Assembly: GCF_000190535.1 (NCBI RefSeq)
Contig: NC_015160.1
Span: 4,092,001 to 4,156,000, forward strand
Length of the DNA: 64,000 bases
Source of the DNA: Odoribacter splanchnicus DSM 20712
GTDB lineage: Bacteria > Bacteroidota > Bacteroidia > Bacteroidales > Marinifilaceae
Direction of reading: 5' to 3'
Shown here: positions 8,379 to 18,578 of the stretch, piece after piece
Layout: every line of letters begins with the position of its first letter
Position numbering within the stretch: position 1 is the stretch's first letter
Translations under genes and position numbers: made by a program
The notes under the pieces: model-generated
Databases searched by the model: none
What the model was told of the DNA's origin: nothing
Seen by the model: the letters and a program-made list of their open reading frames with translations, nothing else

Positions 8379-10592
8379 TCAGATTTTTTTTGCTTTGATG
8401 CGTAAGCTGTTCGTAACGACGGAAACCGAACTGAAAGCCATCGCAGCGGCAGCTATCATCGGATTGAGTAAAAAACCGCAACAGGGATAGAGAATGCCTG
8501 CTGCCAGGGGAATACCGATCAGGTTATAAATAAATGCCCAAAACAGATTTTGCCGGATAGCAGCGACCGTTTGCTTCGAGAGGGCCCAGGCTTTCGGGAT
8601 AGCATTCAGATCAGAGGTAATCAAAGTGATCTTCGCCACATCGATTGCAATATCCGAACCTTTTCCCATTGCGATGCTGACATCGGCTTGGGCCAAAGCC
8701 TGCGAATCGTTGATACCGTCACCTGCCATCGCTACAATCTTGCCCTGTTGTTGTAGTTCCTTCACGAAATCGGCTTTATCCGATGGCATGACTTCTGCCT
8801 TGAAATGTTTCAGGCCGATACTATCGGCTACGGCCCGGGCTGTGATCCGATTATCTCCGGTGAGCATATATACTTCGATACCTTCTGCCTGCAAACGTTC
8901 GATAGCTTTTACAGACCCAGGCTTCATCCGGTCGGCGATGACAATTAAAGCCAACACTTGTTTGCTATCGGCAAAATAAACGACGGTTTTCCCTTCCAGA
9001 CTACAAGCATCGGCTTGTTCTGCCTGTTCACTTTCCCGGGAGATTCCGTTCATTTCCAGCAAACGGCGATTCCCTACAAAATAGGATTCCCCATTGATCA
9101 CACCTTGTATGCCCTGTCCCGTCAGACTATTGAATTCTCCCTTCAGATTCGTCTTTATCCCTTCTTCCGTCAGATGGAGTACCACAGCATCGGCCAGAGG
9201 ATGTTCGGAACGGCTTTCCATAAACAATAAAACTTCCATACTGTGTCGTAAATCTATCCCCGGATTCCAGAAAATATCGGTAACCACAGGTTTCCCTTCG
9301 GTAATCGTTCCGGTTTTATCTAAAACTACGGCTTGTACTTTACACAATTGTTCCAGGCTCTGTGCATCCCGGATCAGAATATTGTTCTCAGCCCCTTTGC
9401 CGATACCTACCATAATTGCCGTCGGGGTCGCCAATCCCAATGCACAGGGACAGGCGATAACCAATACAGTTACCGAGGTCAGCAAGGCATGTGTAAAAGC
9501 GAGTTCTCCACCGGCAATCATCCAGCCGATAAAAGTAAGCGCTGCGATACCGATTACGGCAGGTACAAAAATAGCAGCAATTCTGTCGACCAACTGTTGT
9601 ACCGGAGCTTTACTACCCTGGGCCTCCTGTACCATCTTGATAATCTGGGCTAAAATAGTCTCGCTCCCGACTTTTTCGGCCATGAATTTAAAACTCCCTT
9701 TCTGATTGATCGTACCTGTATAGACATGTGTACCGGGCACTTTCTCGACGGGTACCGGTTCGCCGGTAATCATGCTCTCGTCGACAAAAGAAACTCCTTC
9801 TGTGACACTGCCGTCGACCGGAATTTTATCTCCGGGTTTCACCAATAGTATGTCTCCGGGTTGTACTGCTTTGATCGGGATCACCTGTTCCGTACCGTCT
9901 TCGAGAATCCGGATCACCTCTTTGGGCTGTAATCCGATCAGTTTACGGATAGCTGTCGAAGTATTCGATTTTGCACGGCTTTCCAATAAACGGCCTAATA
10001 AAATTAAAGCGATGATCACTGCTGCCGCTTCATAATAAATATGAGCTTCCAGTCCCCGGTCCGTCCAATAGGTGGGCCATAGGGTATTGAACAGACTGAA
10101 CAGAAAGGCGACTCCTGTACTGACCGCCACCAAAGTATCCATATTGGCATGTCCATGTTTCAATTGTCGCCAGGCATTAATGAAAAAATCCCTTCCGAAT
10201 ACCAGTAGGACCGGCAAGGTAAATCCCAGCATGATCCAGTTGCCATAGGGCATATGCATAAAAAACATCCCGATCACAAAAACAGGGAGGGATAGCAATA
10301 ACGCTCCTATCGTTTTCCGGCGTAGTTTATCATAGGCTTCTCGTTGTAAAATTTCGGCCTGTTCAGGCTCTGTCTCATTTTCCAACAACAGATCGTAGCC
10401 TGCTTCCTGTACCGTTTTTTGCAAATCTTTATCGGAAACAAGCGCAGGGTTATATTCCACTATGACGTCCGAAGCGGCGAAATTTACTCTGGCTTCTATG
10501 ACACCCTTACGTTCGGATAATGCCTGTTGAATATTGGCAGCACAACCGGCACAACTCATACCGATCACATAAAATGACTTTTTTTCATTCAT
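8379..10592 (-). CDS. copA: Copper-translocating P-type ATPase
   Basis: A 737-residue P1B-1 ATPase that pumps Cu(I) out of the cytosol. One N-terminal HMA domain carries GMSCAGC (Cys14, Cys17). The rest holds eight membrane segments, the actuator motif (ITGEP), the ion-binding CPC motif ([11 protein letters not shown]), the phosphorylation site DKTGTITEG, and the hinge [24 protein letters not shown] near the first membrane helices fits copper export. Length is usual for single-HMA enzymes. A metal-binding HMA protein is encoded downstream on the same strand, and together they form a likely copper-handling pair. Confidence 0.95.
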   Translation of the reverse strand: MNEKKSFYVIGMSCAGCAANIQQALSERKGVIEARVNFAASDVIVEYNPALVSDKDLQKTVQEAGYDLLLENETEPEQAEILQREAYDKLRRKTIGALLLSLPVFVIGMFFMHMPYGNWIMLGFTLPVLLVFGRDFFINAWRQLKHGHANMDTLVAVSTGVAFLFSLFNTLWPTYWTDRGLEAHIYYEAAAVIIALILLGRLLESRAKSNTSTAIRKLIGLQPKEVIRILEDGTEQVIPIKAVQPGDILLVKPGDKIPVDGSVTEGVSFVDESMITGEPVPVEKVPGTHVYTGTINQKGSFKFMAEKVGSETILAQIIKMVQEAQGSKAPVQQLVDRIAAIFVPAVIGIAALTFIGWMIAGGELAFTHALLTSVTVLVIACPCALGLATPTAIMVGIGKGAENNILIRDAQSLEQLCKVQAVVLDKTGTITEGKPVVTDIFWNPGIDLRHSMEVLLFMESRSEHPLADAVVLHLTEEGIKTNLKGEFNSLTGQGIQGVINGESYFVGNRRLLEMNGISRESEQAEQADACSLEGKTVVYFADSKQVLALIVIADRMKPGSVKAIERLQAEGIEVYMLTGDNRITARAVADSIGLKHFKAEVMPSDKADFVKELQQQGKIVAMAGDGINDSQALAQADVSIAMGKGSDIAIDVAKITLITSDLNAIPKAWALSKQTVAAIRQNLFWAFIYNLIGIPLAAGILYPCCGFLLNPMIAAAAMAFSSVSVVTNSLRIKAKKI

Positions 10593-10655
10593 AACCTATC
10601 CGTTTTATCCCTTTACGTGAACTCAGGGGCTTAGTTTCAAATCAGTTATAAAATC

Positions 10656-10940
10656 CTATTTCTCCTGTTTCCGAAAGGCATCATGGATGGTAATCCCGGT
10701 AGAGATCCTCCGGTATTTGTCTCCTCTTTCCTCTGCAATAAACACATGATACTCGAAATTATTAATCGTTTGACGTAAAGCAGGGAACTTCTGGCCGATG
10801 AAATGCCAGACTCTGTAAGTATACCGGAAAGCCAACTGGTTATTGGTACTTACTCCGATTTTATACGAAATGGAAATATTCTTTATATTGCCCTTCAAAT
10901 AGTAAAGGACACCATTGAAATCACCGTATATGCCTGAATA
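10656..10940 (-). pseudogene. Small open frame lacking a proper start, unknown
   Basis: About 95 codons open to a stop at 10656. The peptide looks coding (YSGIYGDFNGVLYYLKGN ... LAFRYTYRVWHFIGQKFPALRQ ... DKYRRISTGITIHDAF), but no ATG occurs near its start; the first candidate is TTG at 10898, and the frame opens upstream inside the aminopeptidase 3' end. It resembles the C-terminal part of a larger protein whose 5' end was lost. I do not recognise the family. Confidence 0.35.
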
Positions 10941-10942
10941 TT

Positions 10943-13477
10943 TTATCGGTACAAATGGTCGGCACTTTGTAAAATCTTATTTTTCAGCAGAACGGGATAA
11001 TCAGGATGTTGTTCCAGAAATTGCCGGACTACTTGTGCCGCTTCCGGGGAATTATGTCCGCGCAATGTAGCTGAAATCCAGTTCTTGGGGAAAAAGATAT
11101 CTCCGGTACGCTGCACTTCCTGTAATTCCTGTAAAGCCGGCCTGATGTACTTCACGGCTTGCTGTTGCCGGAGAGGGTGGTTGAGATATCCGACGATCTG
11201 GGTAACCCAAGGTTCTATCCGACGGTTCCCGGCGATCAATAAAGACCGAAATAGGGAATCCCGCGTTTCTGTTTCAGGAGCTACGGCCCGGACAATAAAG
11301 TTAAATTCTCTTTTCCGGTCGGGGTCCTGAATACGGGTCGCCTGTGTCGCCCTGATTTCCTCATATTTTTCAGGCATACGTACAGCCAATTCATAAGCCA
11401 TTTTAGTATAATCGCTCTCTCCTAAAGCCAAGCCGGTAAAAGATTTCTGTTCTTTCCACATCCGGTAAATTTCCTGTGTCGTCGCCGGTTGCCGGAAGGT
11501 TCCGAGCAAAGCCCTGAAAGCAGCCTGTTGACAACCTTTTCCTCCCGGTTTGCGTGCTAATCCGAGCAGGCTTTCTTCAAGCTCTTCACTTCCTGCAATC
11601 TGTCCGTGCAGGGCCATCTCATTCAAATAGGCGATCGAAGTAGAAATAATCAAAGGTTCGGTTTCGGTTTTCAAATTACTGATCAACATCCGGGCAAAAG
11701 CCAAACCATCTACACGGCCGTGCAGACGGTTTTCATTCAAATTGATCAATAAAGCCAAACGGGTTTCAGGTGCTTTCGCGAAAGTATTCAAATGCGCTAA
11801 AGCATAGGCAATCGTCCGCTGATCCAGTACGAAATAGCCATAGGCTTCACCATTTTGATTCAGAAAAATGCAGGACTCATCCGCAGACCGGTTCTGAAAA
11901 ACGGTCACCGCAGAATCGGATACCAAAGTCACTTCATGCACAGAGGACTGGAGTGTATCTGCATTTTTTCCCTCATAGAGGGCTATACTTATATTTTGGG
12001 GCCAACTCAATCCTCTATGCCAGGGATCTTTTTGCCGCACGACCAAGGTCCGGTCATGCCACGAAGCGGAAATTTCCGGCATCCCTTTTTCATTTACCCA
12101 ACTATTACTCCAGGCCACCAGATCCTTATCGGTATACTTATTGAGAATAGTAATCAGATTATCCCATGTGGCATTCCCATATAAATAAGTCTGCAAATAT
12201 TCCCGGATACCTTTTTGAAAAGCTTCTTCTCCCAATAGTTTCAGTAACATATTCATAACGATGGGCGCTTTATCATAGACAATCTGTCCGTAAATCAAAC
12301 CGGCATCCTTTAAGTTTTCCAAAGGTTGTTTTATCGAGGTTGAGCCGGCTGTACGGTCTTCCGCATAAGCCGGAATATAAAAATTACGCAAATCGTTCAG
12401 AAGGTGATTGACTCCCGGAAACTCCGGCCGGGTCATCTGGGAGGCAAAATAATTGGCGAATACTTCTTTGGTCCACACATCGTCGAACCAGGCCATTGTC
12501 ACGGCATCTCCAAACCACATATGTGTCGTTTCGTGAGCGATCAGTTCCATCCGTCCCAGTTCTTCTTCTATGGTCGGATGCGGCCCTAAGAACATGCGTT
12601 TATCATTGTATAACACCGCACCCGGATGTTCCATACCACCGAACTGAAATCCCGGTACAATCACCAGATCGTATTTATCGAACGGATAGGGGATTCCGGT
12701 ATAGTCCTCGAGCCATTTCAGAGAAGCGAAAACCTGATCGAAAATGATCGTATGCTGGGCCACTTTCTGAGGATCGGTTTCCCGGTAATACATGACTATC
12801 GTTTTACCGTCCCGGCTTTCTGCCAGTTGTTGCCATTTCCCGGCTACAAAAGAAAATAAATAGGTACTCAGGGGTTGGGTCGGCTGAAAAGCGATCAGTT
12901 TCCGGCCTTCATGGAGGGTTTCGGACTCGACGGCTGCATTGGCTACGGCTACCCATTGCTCCGGGATATCCAGCTGCAAGGTAAAAACAGCTTTCATGTC
13001 CGGTTGGTCGAAACAAGGAAATAAGGTTCGGGCACGTTCGGGTACCAACAAGGTGTATAAAAATTCATCGTTCCGGTTCAGGGATTGATTACCGGCAATA
13101 AAATCGATCTCGATCTCATTCGCTCCTTTTTTCAGGTAATCGGTCCCTACTACAATATGTTCATTCGAAATCCGGATCGAATCCGGTCGTCCATTCACTT
13201 TCAGTTGTTTCACTTTGTGGGGATCTTCGCGAAAATCCAATACGACAGGCTGTACTTTTTCCTGCTTCAGTGTGATCTGTACTTTCCCGATGACCTCTTC
13301 CTGTTTATTTTCAGGAATCCGGAATTTCAGCCGGTATTGCAAATTGCTTATATCTTGTTTGCGTTGCCGGGCCAACCCGATGCTTACTCCGGTTTCCGGT
13401 TCCTTCCCTTCGGGGCGGCATCCGGCCAATAATTCTACTACTCCCAACAGGATTATAAAAAACAACTGTTTTTTCAT
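10943..13477 (-). CDS. M1 family metallopeptidase, lipoprotein
   Basis: With the start at ATG 13477 the protein is 844 residues and begins with a lipoprotein signal (MKKQLFFIILLGVVELLAGC); the frame stays open further upstream but would run into tex. Zinc site HETTH at about 315-319 with the third ligand Glu 19 residues later (WTKE, about 338), plus the exopeptidase motif GGMEHPGAV (GXMEN-like). It should act as an aminopeptidase anchored in the envelope. It starts 19 bp after the tex stop codon, so the two are probably co-transcribed. Confidence 0.92.
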   Translation of the reverse strand: MKKQLFFIILLGVVELLAGCRPEGKEPETGVSIGLARQRKQDISNLQYRLKFRIPENKQEEVIGKVQITLKQEKVQPVVLDFREDPHKVKQLKVNGRPDSIRISNEHIVVGTDYLKKGANEIEIDFIAGNQSLNRNDEFLYTLLVPERARTLFPCFDQPDMKAVFTLQLDIPEQWVAVANAAVESETLHEGRKLIAFQPTQPLSTYLFSFVAGKWQQLAESRDGKTIVMYYRETDPQKVAQHTIIFDQVFASLKWLEDYTGIPYPFDKYDLVIVPGFQFGGMEHPGAVLYNDKRMFLGPHPTIEEELGRMELIAHETTHMWFGDAVTMAWFDDVWTKEVFANYFASQMTRPEFPGVNHLLNDLRNFYIPAYAEDRTAGSTSIKQPLENLKDAGLIYGQIVYDKAPIVMNMLLKLLGEEAFQKGIREYLQTYLYGNATWDNLITILNKYTDKDLVAWSNSWVNEKGMPEISASWHDRTLVVRQKDPWHRGLSWPQNISIALYEGKNADTLQSSVHEVTLVSDSAVTVFQNRSADESCIFLNQNGEAYGYFVLDQRTIAYALAHLNTFAKAPETRLALLINLNENRLHGRVDGLAFARMLISNLKTETEPLIISTSIAYLNEMALHGQIAGSEELEESLLGLARKPGGKGCQQAAFRALLGTFRQPATTQEIYRMWKEQKSFTGLALGESDYTKMAYELAVRMPEKYEEIRATQATRIQDPDRKREFNFIVRAVAPETETRDSLFRSLLIAGNRRIEPWVTQIVGYLNHPLRQQQAVKYIRPALQELQEVQRTGDIFFPKNWISATLRGHNSPEAAQVVRQFLEQHPDYPVLLKNKILQSADHLYR

Positions 13478-13496
13478 AAATCTATGGATTTTAAAT

Positions 13497-15641
13497 TTAA
13501 TCTTTACTCTGCGCCTGGCGTATTGAAAGGCCGATTCGTTTACGCCCGGGTTCCACTTGTACAACCTTTACCATCACTTGTTGATTCAGTACCAGTTCTG
13601 CTGCAGGATCGGTTACATAACGATCGGCAATTTCTGAAATATGTACCAAACCGTCCTGTTTCACTCCGACATCGACAAAAGCTCCGAAACCGGTAATATT
13701 GGTAACGATTCCCGGAATTACCATACCCACCTGCAGATCTTCGATTTTTGAAATGCCTTCGGCAAAACTGAATACTTTCGCCATTGTCCGGGGATCTCTC
13801 CCCGGTTTTCTCAATTCTGCCACAATATCTTTCAGGGTCAGCAGGCCCGTTTTTTCATCCACATACCGTTGAGGTTCTATCCGGCCACACAGTGTTTCGT
13901 TTCCGATCAGTTCATGAACGCCGACACCCAGATCGCGGGCCATTTTTTCAACGATATAATACGATTCCGGATGAACAGCAGAATTATCCAAAGGATTTCC
14001 GGCCCCTTCGATCCTCAGAAAGCCGGCACTTTGTTCAAAAGCTTTCGCTCCCATACGTTTCACTTTTTTCAGTTCTTCACGGCTTTTCAACGCTCCGTTT
14101 TCCTGAATATAAGCCACCACGTTTTCAGCTAAGGCCGGTCCTAAACCGGAAATATAGGTCAGCAAATATTTACTGGCGGTATTCACATTCACTCCGACCT
14201 TGTTCACACACGATTCGACAACCCGATCCAACGCTTCTTTCAGTCCGCCTTGATCCACATCATGCTGATACTGTCCGACACCGATCGATTTAGGATCGAT
14301 TTTGACCAATTCGGCTAAAGGATCCATCAATCGTCTGCCGATCGAGACGGCCCCCCGCACCGTCACATCGTATTCCGGAAATTCTTCCCGGGCAATTTTA
14401 GAGGCCGAATAAACGGAAGCCCCACTTTCACTGACGACAAACACCTGTACCTTCCGGTCGAAGCGTAATGTCTGGATAAATTTTTCTGTTTCCCGTCCGG
14501 CCGTACCGTTCCCGATAGCGATGGCCTGAATGTCGTAGGTCGCTACCATATTCGTCACTTTGGCTGCCGCTTGCTTATACTCATTGCGGGGAGGGTGGGG
14601 GTAAATATTTTCATTATGAACCAGTTTGCCGGTTTCATCCAGGCATACCACTTTACAACCTGTACGAAATCCCGGATCGATAGCCAATACCCGTTTATTA
14701 CCTAAAGGAGAAGCGAGTAACAGTTGCCGTAAATTTTCTGCAAAGACCCGGATAGCCTCGCTATCTGCTTTCTGTTTGGATAAGGTCATATATTCGGCTT
14801 CGATGGACGGAAACAACAATCTTTTGTAGCCGTCTTTCATTGCCAGCCAGACTTGCCGGGCACTCTCATTGTCTCCTTTTATAAAAATCCGCTCTAAATT
14901 CTTTAAGGCGTTCTCTTCGTCGATGCTTAAAGAAACTTTGAGAATCCCTTCTGCTTCTCCACGCCGGATAGCTAGTATCCGGTGAGAAGGGCAACGTTTC
15001 AGACTTTCCTGGAAATTGAAGTAATCGGTATATTTTTCACCTTCCTGCTCTTTGCCTTTCACTACTTTGGCCGTGATAACCGCCTCCCGTTCCAACAGAC
15101 GGCGAACCCGGTTACGTGCCGCTTCGCTCTCGTTTACCCATTCGGCCATGATATCCCTGGCTCCCTGTAAAGCTTCTTCTGTGTCCTGTATCTCACCTTT
15201 TACGAAACGGGCTGCCTTGACCGCAATATCCCCGTTTTCCTGCCGCATCAGAAGAGCTGCCAGCGGTTCCAATCCCTTCGCTTTGGCCTTCGCTGCCCGG
15301 GTTTGCTTTTTAGGTTTAAAGGGCAGATAGAGATCTTCCAGTATCCGGATATCCTGACATTCCCGGATCTGTTTTTCTAAACCAGGAGTCAGTTTTTCCT
15401 GTTCCCGGATCGTATCTAAAACAGCATTTTTCCTTTTTTCGAGTTCCTGAAACTGAGTATATAAAGTTTTGATTTCCCCGATTCGTACTTCATCCATATT
15501 ACCGGTTTTCTCTTTACGGTACCGGGCAATAAAAGGAATCGTAGCCCCTTCTGCAAATAAATCGAGTAGGTTGCGTACCGCCCGGTTTTCTCCTCCGGTC
15601 TTTCCTACGATAAAATCAACGGGATCTATATGATATTCCAT
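13497..15641 (-). CDS. tex: Tex-like RNA-binding transcription accessory protein
   Basis: A 714-residue protein with the Tex domain order: N-terminal Tex domain, YqgF-like RNase H fold (VLAIDPGFRTGCKVVCLDE, about 322-340), HhH pair (VNVNTASKYLLTYISGLGPALAENVV, about 490-520) and a C-terminal S1 domain (GMVIPGIVTNITGFGAFVDVG, about 640-710). The family binds RNA through the S1 domain and influences transcription. Length is slightly short of E. coli Tex. It is the first gene of a likely two-gene unit with the M1 peptidase. Confidence 0.93.
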   Translation of the reverse strand: MEYHIDPVDFIVGKTGGENRAVRNLLDLFAEGATIPFIARYRKEKTGNMDEVRIGEIKTLYTQFQELEKRKNAVLDTIREQEKLTPGLEKQIRECQDIRILEDLYLPFKPKKQTRAAKAKAKGLEPLAALLMRQENGDIAVKAARFVKGEIQDTEEALQGARDIMAEWVNESEAARNRVRRLLEREAVITAKVVKGKEQEGEKYTDYFNFQESLKRCPSHRILAIRRGEAEGILKVSLSIDEENALKNLERIFIKGDNESARQVWLAMKDGYKRLLFPSIEAEYMTLSKQKADSEAIRVFAENLRQLLLASPLGNKRVLAIDPGFRTGCKVVCLDETGKLVHNENIYPHPPRNEYKQAAAKVTNMVATYDIQAIAIGNGTAGRETEKFIQTLRFDRKVQVFVVSESGASVYSASKIAREEFPEYDVTVRGAVSIGRRLMDPLAELVKIDPKSIGVGQYQHDVDQGGLKEALDRVVESCVNKVGVNVNTASKYLLTYISGLGPALAENVVAYIQENGALKSREELKKVKRMGAKAFEQSAGFLRIEGAGNPLDNSAVHPESYYIVEKMARDLGVGVHELIGNETLCGRIEPQRYVDEKTGLLTLKDIVAELRKPGRDPRTMAKVFSFAEGISKIEDLQVGMVIPGIVTNITGFGAFVDVGVKQDGLVHISEIADRYVTDPAAELVLNQQVMVKVVQVEPGRKRIGLSIRQAQSKD

Positions 15642-15667
15642 ATTTGTTTATTTTTGTTCTTTAACAA

Positions 15668-16060
15668 TTAAATCACCGGAAAATGATCCGATGGAGTATA
15701 TGCTGTATATTTATCCGAAAACACTTCTTGCGGAAAGTTACCGGCAGTGTTGACTTTTTCCTGTGTATCGCCCGCTTTTTTTCCATCGTCACCTCTCGCT
15801 CCGATATAATCATATTCGGGTAAAGTTCGCTTTAAATCCTGTAATTGATCACAGAAGCTTTCCTGAGTTCCGAATATATCGAATCCGTAGAACTGTACTA
15901 CCCCGGCAATATAAGGATAATGCTGTCCCCAGTCATTGCCTTTCAAAGAATCACTCCGATAGGCATTCCTTAGATTATAGGTTGCCTCTACCAGATTTTC
16001 GGCCTGTAATCCTGCTGCTAGTGTCAGCAAAAAATACAAACATAAAAATATTCTCTTCAT
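15668..16060 (-). pseudogene. Endonuclease/exonuclease/phosphatase protein with large internal deletion
   Basis: With start ATG 16060 there are 130 residues, against roughly 280-300 in the secreted Bacteroidetes EEP family. A signal peptide (MKRIFLCLYFLLTLAAGLQA), the N-terminal block through FDIFGTQES and YIGARGDDGKKAG are present, then the sequence jumps to the family C-terminus (QEKVNTAGNFPQEV ... SDHFPVI). The central part with the catalytic His, Asp and Asn is missing, while the reading frame is kept. It is therefore an in-frame deletion product, almost certainly inactive as a phosphodiesterase; expression is unknown. Confidence 0.75.
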
Positions 16061-16175
16061 AAAATGGTCACTAAAAAACTTCTGATGATGGCAAAGATAC
16101 AGAAACAATGGCCAAAATGAAAAGTTCAGACTTAAATATTGGGTGAGGGTAGAATTTAAAACAAACCGATTGCCC

Positions 16176-16183
16176 TATATTTG
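16176..16183 (+). promoter_or_regulatory. Putative -7 box for the UvrA-like gene
   Basis: TATATTTG fits TAnnTTTG. The predicted start near 16190 coincides with the inverted-repeat motif at 16188-16212. No clear -33 box. Confidence 0.5.
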
Positions 16184-16187
16184 TCCT

Positions 16188-16212
16188 GAATTTATCGGGA
16201 CGATGAATTTTA
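16188..16212. repeat. Inverted-repeat motif at the UvrA-like promoter
   Basis: AATTTATCGGGACGAT plus flanks, matching the reverse complement of the 8281-8305 palindrome with about two differences. It overlaps the predicted transcription start. Confidence 0.6.
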
Positions 16213-16248
16213 TAAACTGAACTTTACGGACTTTAATCGAAATAAGCT

Positions 16249-18504
16249 ATGGCTGGAACAGAATACATCGTCATTAAAGGGGCCTATGAAAACAATTTGA
16301 AGCATGTTTCCTTACAAATCCCTAAAAAGAAAATCACGATTTTTACCGGTGTATCGGGATCGGGAAAATCATCGTTGGTACTGGATACGATAGCGGCGAC
16401 TTCCCGGCGCGAATTGAATGAAACCTTTCCTAGTTTTGTTCAGCAGTATCTGCCTAAATACGGTCGGCCTCATGTCGATAAGATTGAGAATATGCCGGTA
16501 GCCATCGTAATCGACCAAAAAAAACCGACAGCCAATGCCCGTTCGACAGTAGGTACTTACACCGATATTTATTCCCTCCTCCGTTTGTTGTTCTCGAGGA
16601 TCGGTTCACCCCATGTCGGCTATTCCGATACTTTTTCTTTCAATCACCCTCAAGGCCGATGTACCCGTTGTGACGGACTGGGAGAAGTCAGAGAACTCGA
16701 TGTACATAAGTTGGTGGACTTCGACAAATCGCTGAATGACCCGGATGTGATTCATTATGCAGCTTTTCAACCGGGTGAATGGCGCTGGATCAGATATGCC
16801 CATTCCGGATTATTCGATTTGAATAAGAAAATAAAAGATTATACACCGGAAGAACTGAAACTGTTTTTATATTCTCCTCAAATCAAATTGAAGAATCCTC
16901 CTTCCAATTGGCCTAAAACAGCGAAGTACGAAGGTCTGGTGACCCGGATGTATCGTAGTATTATCAATTCAGAGGAAGGAAAATTACATCAAAAGCTTCT
17001 GGAGCCTATGGTAACGATGGGAGTCTGTCCCGATTGCTGCGGTACCCGGTTGAATCCCATCGTATTGACTTGTCGGATTAGAGGAAAAAATATTGCAGAG
17101 GTTACACAACTCCCCATTCCCGAAATGCTTATTTGGCTTGAAGGAGTCACCGATTCTTTGGCTGGAGATCTGAAACAGGTATTACAAACCCGTTTAACCG
17201 CCTTATTGGAAATCGGCTTGGGATATCTGACACTCGACCGGGGTATGGGAACTCTGTCCGGGGGAGAAGCGCAGCGTTGTAAAATTGCGAAATACATTAA
17301 TTCCGGATTATCCGATATCCTTTATGTTCTGGATGAACCCAGTGTCGGTTTACATAGCCATGATATCCATCTCTTGAAGGAATCTGTTCGAAAACTCCGG
17401 GACCATGGAAATACGGTACTTTTGGTCGAACACCACAAGGAATTGATCCGAATTGCGGACCATATTGTCGATCTTGGACCAGGCTCGGGAGTTGAAGGAG
17501 GCTATATTTTGTATGAAGGAGATTATCCGGGCCTCCTCCGGAGTAATACCCTGACCGGACAAATGATAGCCGGAAAAACGCCCCTTAAAGCTCAGTTCAG
17601 GAAACCTACTGCCTGGTTTACCGTAGAGCATGCCCGGATGCATAATTTGAAGGACCTGACTATCCGATTCCCTTTAGGGATACTGACAGTTGTAGCCGGA
17701 GTTGCCGGATCGGGAAAAAGTTCTCTGATGCAATGTTTCCGGGAGAATTACCCGGAAGAAGTGGTCTATATCAGTCAAAAGAGTATCGGGATCAGCTTGC
17801 GTTCTACTCCTGCAACTTATCTCGGTGTAGCTGACGATATCCGAAAACTCTTTACCCGCCGGTGTGGAACTAGCCTGAGTATGTTTACTTTTAACGGAAA
17901 GGGGGGATGTCCACTTTGTAATGGAAAAGGGGTCATTGTTTCCGACATGGCGTTTATGGATTCGATCGAGACGGTATGTGAGGCCTGCGGAGGTTTGCGT
18001 TATTCGAAGGAAGTTCTGCAATATCGGGTCGATGGCTTTAATATAGCAGAAACGATGGACTTGACGGTACGTAAAGCTTCCCTTCGATTTGAAGGTAGTA
18101 GTATAGAACAAAAACTCAGGCCTTTGATGCAAGTCGGGCTCGGTTATCTCCACTTGAATCAATCCCTCTCTACCCTTTCCGGAGGTGAACTGCAACGGGT
18201 CAAATTGGCTTCATACCTGGATAGTAAAGGTAAGGTTTTCATTTTAGACGAACCCACCGACGGGCTCCATGTGAAAGATATCCACCATATTCTCCGGCTT
18301 TTCGATACGATGGTCGATCAGGGAAATACAATCTATCTCATCGAACATAACCTGGATGTCTTAAAAGCTGCGGATTATGTGATCGAATTGGGGCCGGGGG
18401 GAGGGCTGATGGGAGGGGAAAAACTTTTTGCCGGAACTCCTTCAGCTTTACTGGAATCCACAAATTCCGTTACTGCTCCTTATCTCGCTCGGGAACTTCC
18501 TTAG
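16249..18504 (+). CDS. UvrA-like ABC ATPase (short UvrA2 class)
   Basis: A 751-residue tandem ABC ATPase: Walker A GVSGSGKSSL (about 35-44) and GVAGSGKSSL in the second half, signatures TLSGGEAQR and TLSGGELQR, Walker B DEPSVGLH and DEPTDGLH. UvrA-type zinc modules (CTRCDGLG, CPDCCGTR, CPLCNGKG, CEACGG) are present. Canonical UvrA is about 940 residues; this lacks much of the insertion carrying the UvrB-binding region, as in UvrA2/DrrC-type proteins linked to DNA-drug tolerance. It stands alone with its own promoter-like box and terminator hairpin. The family is certain; the substrate is not. Confidence 0.92.
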   Translation: MAGTEYIVIKGAYENNLKHVSLQIPKKKITIFTGVSGSGKSSLVLDTIAATSRRELNETFPSFVQQYLPKYGRPHVDKIENMPVAIVIDQKKPTANARSTVGTYTDIYSLLRLLFSRIGSPHVGYSDTFSFNHPQGRCTRCDGLGEVRELDVHKLVDFDKSLNDPDVIHYAAFQPGEWRWIRYAHSGLFDLNKKIKDYTPEELKLFLYSPQIKLKNPPSNWPKTAKYEGLVTRMYRSIINSEEGKLHQKLLEPMVTMGVCPDCCGTRLNPIVLTCRIRGKNIAEVTQLPIPEMLIWLEGVTDSLAGDLKQVLQTRLTALLEIGLGYLTLDRGMGTLSGGEAQRCKIAKYINSGLSDILYVLDEPSVGLHSHDIHLLKESVRKLRDHGNTVLLVEHHKELIRIADHIVDLGPGSGVEGGYILYEGDYPGLLRSNTLTGQMIAGKTPLKAQFRKPTAWFTVEHARMHNLKDLTIRFPLGILTVVAGVAGSGKSSLMQCFRENYPEEVVYISQKSIGISLRSTPATYLGVADDIRKLFTRRCGTSLSMFTFNGKGGCPLCNGKGVIVSDMAFMDSIETVCEACGGLRYSKEVLQYRVDGFNIAETMDLTVRKASLRFEGSSIEQKLRPLMQVGLGYLHLNQSLSTLSGGELQRVKLASYLDSKGKVFILDEPTDGLHVKDIHHILRLFDTMVDQGNTIYLIEHNLDVLKAADYVIELGPGGGLMGGEKLFAGTPSALLESTNSVTAPYLARELP

Positions 18505-18538
18505 GGATTCCGGGACAGACCCGTCCCGGAATCCCTAA
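18501..18538. terminator. Perfect 16-bp hairpin overlapping the UvrA-like stop codon
   Basis: TTAGGGATTCCGGGAC pairs perfectly with GTCCCGGAATCCCTAA around a 6-nt loop. The stop codon lies in the left arm. The tail is A-rich on the plus strand and T-rich on the minus. Confidence 0.6.
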
Positions 18539-18545
18539 AAATGTG

Positions 18546-18553
18546 TATTTTTG
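18546..18553 (+). promoter_or_regulatory. Putative -7 box for the S9 peptidase gene
   Basis: TATTTTTG, 26 bp before the ATG at 18579. No -33 box is seen, as the upstream DNA is the terminator hairpin. Confidence 0.45.
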
Positions 18554-18578
18554 TACACAACGTTGAAATGGTTATTAT

